A stretch of DNA of 64,000 nt. Origin: DASUPK01 sp963800285 (GTDB lineage: Bacteria > Actinomycetota > Thermoleophilia > Solirubrobacterales > 70-9). The number at the start of each line of letters is the position of its first letter. The stretch's first letter is position 1. The stretch is taken from the NCBI GenBank assembly GCA_963800285.1, contig CAWDAL010000015.1, positions 390,395-454,394 of the forward strand, given 5' to 3'. Position numbers and translations under genes: made by a program. This document shows, one piece after another, positions 1 to 9,137 of this stretch. The notes beneath the pieces are model-generated. The model saw only the letters and a list, made by a program, of their open reading frames with translations, was not told the DNA's origin and made no database searches.

Positions 1-1
1 C

Positions 2-1267
2 AGCGCCAACGTCTCCGACGAGCCGATCGCCTACCGGGATATCGACGCCCTGGAGCGGCTCTCGGGCATCGCCGATCTCTTCCTCATGGGAGACCGGCCG
101 ATCGAGACGCGGACCGACGACTCGGTGGTGCGGGTGGTCGCGGAACGGCCGCAGTTCCTGCGCCGCAGCCGCGGCTACGTGCCTCGCGACCTGCCGCTCG
201 ATGCGCGCCGTCCGATCCTCGCGTGCGGCGCCGAGCTCAAGAGCACCTTCTGCCTGGCCAGGGACGGACGGGCCTGGGTCGGCCACCACATCGGGGACCT
301 GAAGAACTACGAGACGCTGCGCTCGTTCACCGGGGGAATCGAGCACTTCGAGCGCCTCTTCGCGGTCAGGCCGGAGGTGGTGGCGCACGACCTCCACCCG
401 GAGTACCTCTCGACCAAGTACGCGCTCGAGCTGGAGGGTGTGGAGACGGCGGGTGTGCAGCACCACCATGCCCATCTCGCCTCCTGCCTGGCGGAGCATC
501 GCGAGACCGGCCCGGCGGTGGGGGCGATCTTCGACGGCACCGGCTACGGAACGGACGGGACCGTGTGGGGAGGGGAGCTGCTGCTCGGGGATGCGACCGG
601 CTTCGAGCGCCGGGGAAACCTTCACCCGGTGCGCATGCCCGGCGGTGAGCGCGCCATCCATCAGCCCTGGCGGATGGCCTGCTCGTGGCTGCTCGAGGCC
701 CTCGGGCCCGAGCCCCCGCCCCCGCCGCTGATCGCCGCCCAAGTCTCCGCCGAGGAGTGGGCGAAGGTCGGAGAGCTGGCGGCGAGCGGGCTCGCCTCTC
801 CGCTCACCTCCAGCGCGGGGCGGCTGTTCGATGCCGTGGCGGCGCTCTGCGGGATCAGGGCCGAGGTGAACTACGAGGGCCAGGCGGCCGTCGAGTTCGA
901 GGGAATCGCCGATCCATCCGAGCCGGGCGAGTACTCCCTGCCCGGCGATCAGGTGCTCGACGCCCGTGAGACGGTTAGGGCGATCCTCGCCGACCTGGGG
1001 GCCGGCGTTCCGGTTCCAGTCGTGGCTGCGCGGTTCCACAACGGCGTGGGCCGCGCCACGGCTCGGGCCTGCGCCTCGATCGCGGAGGCCGAGGGAATCG
1101 ACCGGGTGGTCCTCTCCGGCGGGGTCTTCCAGAATCGCCTGCTCCTCGAGCGAACGACGGAGGCGCTGGAGGGTGCGGGCCTTCGCGTCCTGACGCCGAG
1201 GCTGCTGCCGCCGAACGACGGCGGGATCGCCTTCGGCCAGGCTGCGGTGGCGGCGGCGAGCCTCTAG
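2..1267 (+). CDS. hypF: Carbamoyltransferase HypF, C-terminal part (5' end outside window)
   Basis: HypF makes the CN ligands of [NiFe] hydrogenase from carbamoyl phosphate, through HypE thiocarboxamide. The reading frame is open from base 2, and the first residues (SANVSDEPIAYRD) are the conserved end of the YrdC-like domain, so the true start lies upstream. The rest is the Kae1-like domain: metal-binding HHHAH at about nt 460-475, FDGTGYGTDG, the GNLHPVRMPGG segment, LSGGVFQNRLL and the closing PPNDGGIAFGQ. It converges with the gene at 1280. A nickel transporter and Nur-type regulator lie just downstream on the other strand, which fits nickel-enzyme maturation. No hydrogenase structural gene is visible here. 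Confidence 0.95.
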   Translation, partial: SANVSDEPIAYRDIDALERLSGIADLFLMGDRPIETRTDDSVVRVVAERPQFLRRSRGYVPRDLPLDARRPILACGAELKSTFCLARDGRAWVGHHIGDLKNYETLRSFTGGIEHFERLFAVRPEVVAHDLHPEYLSTKYALELEGVETAGVQHHHAHLASCLAEHRETGPAVGAIFDGTGYGTDGTVWGGELLLGDATGFERRGNLHPVRMPGGERAIHQPWRMACSWLLEALGPEPPPPPLIAAQVSAEEWAKVGELAASGLASPLTSSAGRLFDAVAALCGIRAEVNYEGQAAVEFEGIADPSEPGEYSLPGDQVLDARETVRAILADLGAGVPVPVVAARFHNGVGRATARACASIAEAEGIDRVVLSGGVFQNRLLLERTTEALEGAGLRVLTPRLLPPNDGGIAFGQAAVAAASL

Positions 1268-1279
1268 CCGCGGGGGGCG

Positions 1280-1627
1280 TCAGGCCAGAGGGCTCCAGCG
1301 AGAGGACCAGCCGGGGGCGAGCCGCTGCCGAGCCGCGACGCGGCCACGGCGATACGACGGAGGGTGGGGGCCCATGGCCCATGGATGCCAGCCGAGCGTC
1401 CCGTAGGCCTCGCGGAGCTCGGCCTTGAGCTCGCCGCGATGCTCGCCGCACGCGTAGCGGGTCCGGCCGTAGATGCCGTTGCCGGTCCAGGCGAGCCAGT
1501 TGCCCGGCTGGACATCGAGGTACTCGCCGAAGAGCAGCTCCTGCAGCGTCGCCTCGAGCCCCCGCTCGGTCATGCCCTCGGCCCGCCTACCGCAGAACTC
1601 GCACTTGAAGATCAGCCGAGACGGCAC
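1280..1627 (-). CDS. Hypothetical zinc-ribbon-like protein
   Basis: A 115-residue protein of unknown function. The N-terminus holds a CEFCG pair (residues 9-12) and a later Cys/His near YACGEH (about residues 58-63), so a small metal-bound knuckle is plausible. The C-terminal 35 residues are Arg/Pro-rich and low in complexity. It begins 5 bp upstream of the transporter stop on the opposite side, so it lies downstream of the nickel transporter on the same strand and could be the last gene of that operon. I do not recognise a family. Confidence 0.6.
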   Translation of the reverse strand: MPSRLIFKCEFCGRRAEGMTERGLEATLQELLFGEYLDVQPGNWLAWTGNGIYGRTRYACGEHRGELKAELREAYGTLGWHPWAMGPHPPSYRRGRVAARQRLAPGWSSRWSPLA

Positions 1628-1631
1628 GCGC

Positions 1632-2369
1632 TCAGGTTACTCCGGCATACCAGAGGCCGAAGATCAATCCGAACGCCCCCACCAGTGGGATGAGGATCCC
1701 GCGGTACACCGGCTCGATCGCCGGCCGCGTCAGGATCCAGGCGAAGGCGGCGGTGAACGCCGCCATCGAGACGAGGGTGGCGGGCGCGAAGACGGCCAGA
1801 GCCGCCGCGGCCTCCAGCCTGCCCGTGAGGCCGGCGAGCAGCAGGACGGCCACCGCGCCGCTGCCGGCGAGGCCGTGGAGGAGGCCGATGCCGAACGCCT
1901 GGGCCGGCGTGCGTGCGGTCGCGTGCTGATGATGGTGTCCGTGCTGGAGGTGCCGGTGGGCGGAGTCCTCGTGTCGGTGACGCCCCGTCCGGTAGTCGCC
2001 GCGGAGCCATTTCCACAGCACCCGTGCAGCCAGCAGCAGGATGACGGCTCCGATGGCCTTCTCGGCTCCGGACTCGAGCCAGGGGGGCATCTCCGACTTG
2101 AATGCGATCAGGGGGATGCCGACCAGCAGGAGGGTTGTCGCGTGTCCAAGTCCCCACCAGGCGCCGACCCGTGCGGCTACCCGCGTGTCCCCGTCCTGCG
2201 AGGCGACGAGCGAGGTGACGGCCACGAGATGGTCCGGATCGGATGCGTGGCGCAGGCCGAGGAGCAGCGCGATCCCGAGCGCGACGAGGAGCGGCGCCCC
2301 CGAGAAGAGCCCGGTGAGCCAATGGTCCGCGGATTCGAGCGGGACGAAAAGGGGATGTAGGTCGATCAT
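1632..2369 (-). CDS. Nickel/cobalt transporter (NicO/HoxN-like membrane protein)
   Basis: Membrane permease of 245 residues, predicted to take up Ni2+ or Co2+. The signature GLRHASDPDHL (about residues 37-47) in the second helix corresponds to the HxxxxDH metal-selectivity motif of nickel/cobalt permeases. A cytoplasmic His-rich stretch (HRHEDSAHRHLQHGHHHQH) sits mid-protein, followed by GIGLLHGLAGSGA. Six or so hydrophobic helices are visible. I place the start at ATG 2369 because it forms an ATGA overlap with the upstream Nur stop. An ATG seven codons earlier would overlap more. Translational coupling to the regulator and closeness to hypF favour nickel as substrate; cobalt cannot be excluded. 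Confidence 0.88.
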   Translation of the reverse strand: MIDLHPLFVPLESADHWLTGLFSGAPLLVALGIALLLGLRHASDPDHLVAVTSLVASQDGDTRVAARVGAWWGLGHATTLLLVGIPLIAFKSEMPPWLESGAEKAIGAVILLLAARVLWKWLRGDYRTGRHRHEDSAHRHLQHGHHHQHATARTPAQAFGIGLLHGLAGSGAVAVLLLAGLTGRLEAAAALAVFAPATLVSMAAFTAAFAWILTRPAIEPVYRGILIPLVGAFGLIFGLWYAGVT

Positions 2370-2824
2370 CTCTCCCGCTCCTTCGCACACTTGGGGCAGA
2401 GGCCGGCGACGGGGAAGTGGTTGAACCGCGCCTCGTAGGAGAAGCGGCGGCGGATGATGCTGCGCACAACGTCGAGCTCGGAGGGATCGACGGCGATGTG
2501 GGCGCCGCAGGAGTCGCAGAGCAGATACTCACGTGGGCCGAGGGAGGTGCGCGCGTAGAGGCCCGGGCCATGGCCGAGGTGAACGTGGCGGATGAGGCCG
2601 AGCCGCTCCAGCGCCTCGAGGTTCCGGTAGACCGATCCCAGATCGGATCGGCCGCCGAGCCTCTCGAGCAGCTCCTCCGCCGAGAGCGGCTCGTCCGCCT
2701 CCCAGAGCGCCTCGATCAGCAGGCGCCGCGCGGCGGTCACCCGGAGCCCCCCATCGCGCACGGCCGCCATCGCAGCGTCGAGATCCCGAGCCTCGATCGG
2801 TGTGGCTGAATGAGCGAGCGTCAC
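2366..2824 (-). CDS. nur: Fur-family regulator, probable nickel-responsive Nur
   Basis: Metal-dependent repressor of 152 residues, starting with GTG. A winged-helix domain (about residues 25-90, with LSAEELLERL and DLGSVYRNLEAL) precedes a dimerisation/metal domain with two CxxC structural-zinc pairs, CDSC and CPKC. It overlaps the Ni/Co permease by ATGA. A palindrome 13 bp upstream of the start matches the TTGC-type Nur box, implying autoregulation together with the permease. Nur rather than Zur or Fur is inferred from the operator and neighbours; metal specificity is not readable from the protein alone. Confidence 0.82.
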   Translation of the reverse strand: MTLAHSATPIEARDLDAAMAAVRDGGLRVTAARRLLIEALWEADEPLSAEELLERLGGRSDLGSVYRNLEALERLGLIRHVHLGHGPGLYARTSLGPREYLLCDSCGAHIAVDPSELDVVRSIIRRRFSYEARFNHFPVAGLCPKCAKERER

Positions 2825-2836
2825 GCGAACCGCACC

Positions 2837-2859
2837 CTATTGCGAAGAGTTCGCAATAG
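2837..2859. promoter_or_regulatory. Putative Nur operator palindrome
   Basis: Perfect inverted repeat: CTATTGCGAA (2837-2846), GAG, TTCGCAATAG (2850-2859). Read as TTGCGA-N5-TCGCAA it has the 6-5-6 layout of the Streptomyces Nur box (tTGCaa-N5-ttGCAA). It lies just upstream of the nur start codon at 2824. Confidence 0.75.
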
Positions 2860-2902
2860 CAAGCGCCTGTCTCAGCCGCTCCCGGCACCTCGGCGGCGTG
2901 CC

Positions 2903-3391
2903 TCAGAGGCCGGGCTTGACGGTCATGTCGAGCACGACCAGGACCAGCAGGAGCAGCTCGATCCGCGAGACGACGAAGATCCTCGCGATCCTGCGCTGAT
3001 ACTCGGGATCGTCCGGGCCGCGTTCGTCGACCATCTTGCTGAGCCGGCCGGACTCCGGGCCGAGAAAGCCCGCCCCGGCGATGAAGGAGAGCAGCCAGAC
3101 CACGAAGCCGAAGGTGACCCACCCCTGACCGAGGTCCCAGGCGCCGTCCGATTCGCTCAGCAGGAGGAAGCCGAGGACGACGAGGGTGAGTGCGGAGGGG
3201 ATGAGGACGCGAGTGCCGTACCACTCGATCTCCCGCGCGAAGTAGGCGAGCCGGTCGGCACCCGCTCGCTTGGCGCGGAGGACGAAGATCTGAATCGCCG
3301 TGTTGCTCCCGACCCACACCACGGCGAACAGGATGTGGAAGGCGAGGAGCCATTTGTACGCGTCGCTGCCGACTACGGCGAGGGTCGTCAT
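2903..3391 (-). CDS. DUF2269-like integral membrane protein
   Basis: A 162-residue membrane protein with four hydrophobic helices (about residues 12-35, 58-78, 88-108 and 140-158). The first helix contains LLAFHILFAVVWVGSN, the His-containing pattern seen in DUF2269 predicted membrane proteins. The function of that family is not established. It lies upstream of nur on the same strand, but the Nur operator separates them, so it is probably its own transcription unit. Confidence 0.75.
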   Translation of the reverse strand: MTTLAVVGSDAYKWLLAFHILFAVVWVGSNTAIQIFVLRAKRAGADRLAYFAREIEWYGTRVLIPSALTLVVLGFLLLSESDGAWDLGQGWVTFGFVVWLLSFIAGAGFLGPESGRLSKMVDERGPDDPEYQRRIARIFVVSRIELLLLVLVVLDMTVKPGL

Positions 3392-3526
3392 CCGCGGGGG
3401 ACCGTATCGGGCGAGATTTCGGAAAAGGTCGTCTCGGGCGATGTGGGTGAGGCAGCTTGTGATGCCACCGCATCCCGAATAACCGCAGGATCATCCGCGG
3501 GCGATACGAGCTTGGGAGCGCGCGGC

Positions 3527-3724
3527 TTAGGAGAACTCTTCGAGCGAGCGCATCTGCCGGCGCAGCTCGTGGTCCCGCTGGTTCGCGGGCACCCCGGACT
3601 CGCCGGTCACTGCCTCGTTATGCCTCACGTCGGCGATGGCCCGGAAACGCTCGGTCTCCGAGCCGGGGCTCGACGGGTCCCCGACTGCCTGCTCTCCCCG
3701 GTCTGCCTTCTTCTGCTTCGTCAT
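3527..3724 (-). CDS. Small hypothetical protein
   Basis: A 65-residue charged soluble protein (MTKQKKADRGEQ...) with no recognised domain. I chose ATG 3724 because GGAGAGGG lies immediately upstream; a longer frame to 3781 has no ribosome site. The high charge and the RDHELRRQMRSLEEF tail suggest a helical C-terminus. It is isolated between the DUF2269 gene and the divergent gltB. Moderate chance that it is not a gene. Confidence 0.4.
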   Translation of the reverse strand: MTKQKKADRGEQAVGDPSSPGSETERFRAIADVRHNEAVTGESGVPANQRDHELRRQMRSLEEFS

Positions 3725-4000
3725 CCCTCTCCGTTGATCCGAGCTGCTGGCCCCATGTGCTGCTGTGTTCAGTTGTACCACTTTGTGAGCGTTCGCTAAA
3801 CACTATGTAGAACCGCTCAACACGCTGAAAGTAGCGCTGCAGCAGGCGGGAACGGGCATGCGGCGCCGGCCGCTATTTGCGGAGAATCCCGTGGGAGACG
3901 CCGTCACCACCGGCGCGGCGCCGAGTAGCGGCCTGCCTATAATCCCGCGCTCCGTCGGTCCAATCCCCGTCGCGCGCCCGCTCGAAGAAGGCGCGGATCC

Positions 4001-4013
4001 GGAGGCCCAATTG
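4001..4013 (+). promoter_or_regulatory. Ribosome binding site fixing the gltB start
   Basis: GGAGG at 4001-4005, then 5 nt, then TTG at 4011. This is the only good Shine-Dalgarno/start pair ahead of the catalytic cysteine codon of gltB. Confidence 0.6.
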
Positions 4014-7000
4014 AAGAACTCGTCCCCCCAGCGTGAGCGCTTCTCGCCTGAGCGCGCATACCGGCCCCGCGTCTCTCCGCCGAGCGTGGAGGACAAGGAC
4101 GCCTGCGCGATCTACGCGTCGGTCCGTCGCGACGCGACGCCGAGCCACGAGCCCCTAACCCTCGCGCTCTCCTCCCTCCAGAAGATGCTCCACCGCGCCG
4201 GCAACGTCGACGGCGAGGGTGACGGCTGCGGCCTGCTGGTCGACATCCCGACCAAGATCTGGGCAGAGGAGGTCCGCCAGGGCGGGCACAACCCCGCACT
4301 CGCACTCGACGACGCCTTCGCGGTCGCCCACGTCTTCGTGGAGCGCTCGCAGGACCTGGAGAAGGTCCGGCACGGGGCCCGCGAGCTGCTCGGCAAGGCC
4401 GGCTTCCGGATCCTCGCCGAGCGAGTGGGCGCTGTGGACTCCGCCGCCCTCGGCCCGACCGCCCGTGAGGAGGAGCCGCAGTTCTGGCAGTTCGCCGGGC
4501 TCGTCCCGGAGGCCGCCGACGCGGACCGCTCCTGCTTCAACCTGAAGGTCGCCCTGGAGGAGAAGCTCGGCGTCCACGTCGCCTCCTTCTCCGGGAAGAC
4601 CGCCGTCTACAAGGTGATGGGCGCTCCCAAGGTCCTGGGCGGCTACTACCCGGACCTCTCTGACGAGCGCTTCGAGACGATCGGCTGCTTCGGCCACAAC
4701 CGCTACTCGACCAACACCTGGCCGTCGTTCACCCGGGTCCAGCCGTTCGGCGTCCTCGGCCACAACGGCGAGATCAACACGATCGAGCAGCTGCGCCAGG
4801 AGGCGCGAATGCTCGATGTGCCGATCGCCGAGGGCAACTCCGACTCGCAGGATCTGAACCGCACGATCGAGACGCTGGTCCGCCGCCACGGCCTCTCCCT
4901 GGCGGAGGCGATGGAGATGGTCGTGCCACCGATCGTCGACGAGATCGCCGGACTGCCCGCAGAGCTCCACTCCTTCTACATGTACCTGCGCCAGGCGATG
5001 GGGCCGTTCGCGCAGGGCCCGGTCGCGCTGATCGCGCGCCACCTGGACGAGTGCGTCTTCTCCGCCGATGCGATGGGCCTGCGGCCGCTCTGGCAGGTCG
5101 AGACCCCGCACGACTTCATCTTCAGCTCCGAGCCTGGCGTCGTCCCCGTCCAGGAGATGATCTCCGAGCCGCAGCCGATGGCGCCCGGGCAGAAGTTCCT
5201 GGTGCTGATCGACCGCGAGCGGAAGCGCTCCACCCTTCACCCGCACGCAGAGATGCTGCGCAAGGTCCGCGAGCGCTGGATGAAACGGGCCGGGGTGGAT
5301 CAGATCGCGCCGTACGACCGCGCGCTCGAGACCGGCGGCCCGCTCGAGGGGCCCGAGATCCCCGGCTACACGGACGCCGGTCCGGAGGACCCCGTGCAGG
5401 TGGAGGACCGTGTCCTCGCAGGCTTCGGCTGGCAGCGCGACGACGTCAAGCTGGTCCAGCAGATGGCCGACAACGGCGCCGAGCCGATCGGCTCGCTCGG
5501 CTACGACGGGCCGCTGGCGGCGCTCTCACCGGAGCGGCAGAACCTCGCCGACTACTTCAAGGAGACCGTCGCGGTCGTCACCAACCCGGCGATCGACCGC
5601 GAGCGGGAGATCGAGCACTTCTCGACCCGTGCCGTCTTCGGACGACGGCCGGCGCTCTCCGATCCGTCGGAGGACAGCCGGACGATCGAGACCGACTTCC
5701 CGGTGATCCTCGGTGGGCACCACGATCTGGCGCCCCTTCCCCACAGCTCCTACCGGCGCATCGCCAGCGAGCAGGGCACCTACGTTCTCGAGGACCTCTG
5801 GGCGGCCTTCGGCGATCGCGCCAAGGCGATCGACATCGCGCTGCTCGAGTCCGAGACCACCCAGGGCGCGATCGAGCGGCTCCGCCAGGAGGCGGTCCGC
5901 GCCGTCCACGAGGGCGCCGAGTTGCTCGTGCTCACCGACCGCACCGTCTACGACGGCGAGCGGCGCTACATCGATCCGCACCTCGCGACCTCGGCGATCG
6001 ACCAGGCCCTGAAGCAGTTCGGCGTCGGCGACGGCGAGGTGAACCTGCGGCGCCGCTGCTCGCTCGTCCTCCGCTCGGCCGCGATCCGCAACGTCCACGA
6101 CGTGATGATCGCCCTCGGCCTCGGCGCCAACGGCGTCTGCCCGTACGTGATGGTCGAGGTGATCTGCGTCGACGACTACGAGAACGACGTCAACAACCTC
6201 TGCGCCGCGCTCCGCAAGGGCATCGAGAAGGTGATCTCGACGATCGGGATCCACGAGGTCCGCGGCTACGCTCGCCAGTTCTCCTCGATCGGCATCAAGC
6301 CCGAGCTCGCCGAGATCTTTCACACCGAGGCCTTCGCGGCCACGGATCAGGGCGGCACCGGCTTCGCTCAGCTCGACGCAGACACGGACGCCCGCCACAA
6401 GATCCTCACCGGGGACGAGGAGGCGAAGCCGGCGAAGACCTTCCGCTTCTACCCCAAGGTCTACAAGGCGGCGATCGCAGTGGCCAACGACACGGCCAGC
6501 TTCGAGGAGTACTCGCAGAAGGTTCGCGAGCTCGAGGCGCAGAGCCCGATCTCGATGCGCCACATCATGGGCCTGAAGATGGAACCGGACCGCGAGCCGG
6601 TCGATCCCTCGCGGGTGGACGCATCGGTCGGCCACCACGACTACCCGGTGGTGATCAGCTCGATGAGCTTCGGCTCCCAGTCCGAGCCGGCCTTCCGCGC
6701 CTACGCGGAGGCGGCCAAGGCGATCAACATCCTCTGCATCAACGGGGAGGGTGGGGAGATCCAGGACATGTACGGCAAGTTCCGCAAGTGGCGCGGACAG
6801 CAGGTGGCCTCGGGCCGCTTCGGCGTCTCGGCCGAGATGCTCAACTCCTCCTACGTCGCCGAGATCAAGATCGGCCAGGGCGCGAAGCCGGGCGAGGGCG
6901 GGCACCTGCCCGGCAAGAAGGTCTCGGAGAAGGTCGCGGCGGCACGGAACGCCTCGCCCGGCACCGACCTGATCTCGCCGTCGAACAACCACGACCTCTA

Positions 7001-8678
7001 CTCGATCGAGGACCTCGCCGAGCTGATCGACGAGCTCAAGACCGTCAACCCGGACCTGCGCGTTTCGGTGAAGGTTCCCGTCGTCCCCAATATCGGGACG
7101 ATCGGCCTGGGCATCGCCAAGGCCGGCGCCGACATCATCACCCTGAGCGGCTTCGAGGGCGGCACCGGCGCGGCGCGCCAGCACGCGCTCCGGCACGTCG
7201 GCCTGCCGTCGGACATCGGCACCCGCGCGGTGCATCGCGCGCTGATGGAGGCAGGGATCCGCAACCGCGTCGAGATCTGGGCCGACGGCGGCTACCGCCA
7301 CGGCACCGACGTCGTGAAGCTCCACTGCATGGGGGCGAACCGCGTCGCGTTCGGCACCCTGGCGATGGTCTCGCTCGGGTGCACCATCTGCCGCGGCTGC
7401 CAGCTCGACACCTGCCACGTCGGCATCGCGACGCAGATCGAGACCGTCGAGCAGGCCCAGGAGCACGGCCTGAAGAAGTTCACGCCTCCCGGCGCTGACG
7501 CCGCAGAGAGCTGCGCCCGCTTCTTCCAGGCGATGGGCGAGGAGGTCAAGGCCGTCGTCGGCTCGCTCGGCTACGACCGCGCCCAGGACCTGGTCGGCCG
7601 CTACGACCTGCTCGAGCAGATCTCCCACCACGACAAGATCGACCTCGCGCCGCTGATCACGCCGCTCGAGGAGTTCCTCGATCTCGAGCCCGTCGACCTC
7701 CCGGTCGAGGAGGAGGAGGTGCTCGTCGAGGCCCGCGCCGAGGCCGGCCTGGTCCGCGCCAAGCCAATCCGGATGGAGCCCAAGCAGGCCTCCCACGAGA
7801 TCGCTCAGGTCGCGGACAAGGTGTTCGACGGCTCCTGCGTGAGCGTCGAGTTCCCGCGCCGCACCGACGCCAACGACCGCGTGCTCGGCGCCGAGCTCTC
7901 AGGAGCGATCGCGCGAGCGCGGATCTACGACGGCGCCCCCGAGGGCACCGAGCACGACGAGCTCGCCGAGCTGGTCTTCAACGGTGGCTCGGTCGCGGGA
8001 CAGGGTTTCGGCGCCTTCAACGAGTGGGGCGTGACTTGCCGGGTCGAGGGCGGTGCCCAGGACGGCGTCGGCAAGACGATGCTCGGTGGGACCGTCTCGA
8101 TCCTGAAGGGCAAGAACGCCGAAGGCAGGCGCGTCAACGGCTCGGTCGGCAAGTCATTCGCCTACGGCGCCCAGCGCGGGCGGCTCTTCGTGCAGGGCTC
8201 CGCCGACTCCCGCTTCTGCATCCGCCTCTCGGGAGCGGACGTGGTCCTGGCCGGTGAGCCCGAGGAGCCGGTCGACGATTCCAGGGGCTGCGTCGTCGAT
8301 CGCGCCAACGCCAAGGGCTTCGCCTTCGAGTACATGACCTCGGGTCGCGCGGTGGTGCTCGGGGACATCGGTCCCTGGGCCTGCGCCGGCATGACCGGCG
8401 GACGCGTCTACGTCCGGATCGACGACGAGCTCAACCTCGACCGCGAGACGATCCAGGGCCGCCTGGGCGAGGGCGCGAAGGTGATGCTCGAGGAGCTCGA
8501 CGCCGAGGGCCAGCTCGACATCGAGGATCTGCTCGGCCACTACGCGGAGGAGCTGCGGACTACCGACCAGGGCGGCGAGGCCGGTCGCGTCCTCGGCCTC
8601 GCCTCCGACGCGAAGCGGAACTTCCTGATGATCATCCCGGAGAAGGTTCAGGCGGATCCGAGCATCTCGACCGAGTAG
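4011..8678 (+). CDS. gltB: Glutamate synthase large subunit
   Basis: Makes two glutamates from glutamine and 2-oxoglutarate. About 1555 residues from TTG 4011. Domains in order: class II glutaminase with probable N-terminal nucleophile Cys32 (DKDACAIYA) and GHNRYSTNTWPSF/GHNGEINT; central domain; FMN-binding synthase domain with GGEGGE-like and GGTGAARQHA motifs; Fe-S cysteines in CTICRGCQLDTCHVG (about residues 1124-1138); and the C-terminal GXGXG beta-helix (about 1320-1500, GSVAGQGFGAF). The 31 residues before Cys32 would be a cleaved propeptide. A longer frame to 3858 is Pro/Arg-rich with no ribosome site, and I reject it. No gltD is adjacent, so the electron donor is unclear. Confidence 0.93.
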   Translation: MKNSSPQRERFSPERAYRPRVSPPSVEDKDACAIYASVRRDATPSHEPLTLALSSLQKMLHRAGNVDGEGDGCGLLVDIPTKIWAEEVRQGGHNPALALDDAFAVAHVFVERSQDLEKVRHGARELLGKAGFRILAERVGAVDSAALGPTAREEEPQFWQFAGLVPEAADADRSCFNLKVALEEKLGVHVASFSGKTAVYKVMGAPKVLGGYYPDLSDERFETIGCFGHNRYSTNTWPSFTRVQPFGVLGHNGEINTIEQLRQEARMLDVPIAEGNSDSQDLNRTIETLVRRHGLSLAEAMEMVVPPIVDEIAGLPAELHSFYMYLRQAMGPFAQGPVALIARHLDECVFSADAMGLRPLWQVETPHDFIFSSEPGVVPVQEMISEPQPMAPGQKFLVLIDRERKRSTLHPHAEMLRKVRERWMKRAGVDQIAPYDRALETGGPLEGPEIPGYTDAGPEDPVQVEDRVLAGFGWQRDDVKLVQQMADNGAEPIGSLGYDGPLAALSPERQNLADYFKETVAVVTNPAIDREREIEHFSTRAVFGRRPALSDPSEDSRTIETDFPVILGGHHDLAPLPHSSYRRIASEQGTYVLEDLWAAFGDRAKAIDIALLESETTQGAIERLRQEAVRAVHEGAELLVLTDRTVYDGERRYIDPHLATSAIDQALKQFGVGDGEVNLRRRCSLVLRSAAIRNVHDVMIALGLGANGVCPYVMVEVICVDDYENDVNNLCAALRKGIEKVISTIGIHEVRGYARQFSSIGIKPELAEIFHTEAFAATDQGGTGFAQLDADTDARHKILTGDEEAKPAKTFRFYPKVYKAAIAVANDTASFEEYSQKVRELEAQSPISMRHIMGLKMEPDREPVDPSRVDASVGHHDYPVVISSMSFGSQSEPAFRAYAEAAKAINILCINGEGGEIQDMYGKFRKWRGQQVASGRFGVSAEMLNSSYVAEIKIGQGAKPGEGGHLPGKKVSEKVAAARNASPGTDLISPSNNHDLYSIEDLAELIDELKTVNPDLRVSVKVPVVPNIGTIGLGIAKAGADIITLSGFEGGTGAARQHALRHVGLPSDIGTRAVHRALMEAGIRNRVEIWADGGYRHGTDVVKLHCMGANRVAFGTLAMVSLGCTICRGCQLDTCHVGIATQIETVEQAQEHGLKKFTPPGADAAESCARFFQAMGEEVKAVVGSLGYDRAQDLVGRYDLLEQISHHDKIDLAPLITPLEEFLDLEPVDLPVEEEEVLVEARAEAGLVRAKPIRMEPKQASHEIAQVADKVFDGSCVSVEFPRRTDANDRVLGAELSGAIARARIYDGAPEGTEHDELAELVFNGGSVAGQGFGAFNEWGVTCRVEGGAQDGVGKTMLGGTVSILKGKNAEGRRVNGSVGKSFAYGAQRGRLFVQGSADSRFCIRLSGADVVLAGEPEEPVDDSRGCVVDRANAKGFAFEYMTSGRAVVLGDIGPWACAGMTGGRVYVRIDDELNLDRETIQGRLGEGAKVMLEELDAEGQLDIEDLLGHYAEELRTTDQGGEAGRVLGLASDAKRNFLMIIPEKVQADPSISTE

Positions 8679-8687
8679 GTTTCAGGC

Positions 8688-9137
8688 ATGTCCGCCGACG
8701 GCCCCGTCCTGATCGCCTATGACGGCTCCGAGCCGTCCAGGCAGGCGATCAACGAGGCCAGCGAGCAGCTGAAGCCTGGCCGGAAGGCCATCGTCGTGGC
8801 CGTCTGGGAGCCGATCGAGGCGATTCCGTTCTGGGGCGCGCCGGCCTCACAGGTTCCCTCGAGCCTCACCGAGCAGATCGAGGAGGAGGCCAAGAAGGTG
8901 GCCGCCGAGGGGGCGGAGCTCGCCAAGGCCGCGGGGTTCGACGCCGAATCCGGCGCCGCCGAGGGCTCGCCGATCTGGAAGGCGATCGTGGACGCCGCCG
9001 AGGGCCGGGGCGCCTCGCTGATCGTCATGGGATCGCACGGGCGCAGCGGCCTCGGATATGTGGCGATGGGGAGCGTCGCCACGGCCGTGGCGCATCACGC
9101 GAAGATTCCCGTCTTGATCTGCCGCCAGGCGGACTAG
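8688..9137 (+). CDS. Universal stress protein, UspA family
   Basis: A 149-residue single Usp domain. It begins with the strand VLIAYDGSEPS and has the ATP-binding signature GSHGRSGLGYVAMGSVA followed by PVLICR at the C-terminus, so nucleotide binding is likely. It starts 9 bp after gltB and may be co-transcribed. Its last 4 bp overlap the convergent small membrane protein gene at 9134. Confidence 0.9.
   Translation: MSADGPVLIAYDGSEPSRQAINEASEQLKPGRKAIVVAVWEPIEAIPFWGAPASQVPSSLTEQIEEEAKKVAAEGAELAKAAGFDAESGAAEGSPIWKAIVDAAEGRGASLIVMGSHGRSGLGYVAMGSVATAVAHHAKIPVLICRQAD

Noticed and set aside
3858..4010. Upstream extension of gltB to ATG 3858
   Set aside because: The added residues look non-coding, no ribosome site precedes the ATG, and a good GGAGG/TTG pair exists at 4001-4013.
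5051..7796. Very long open frames overlapping gltB on both strands (over 750 codons)
   Set aside because: They lie wholly inside a well-matched gltB and have the Arg/Ala/Pro-rich composition expected from shifted reading of 70% G+C codons; no domain is visible.
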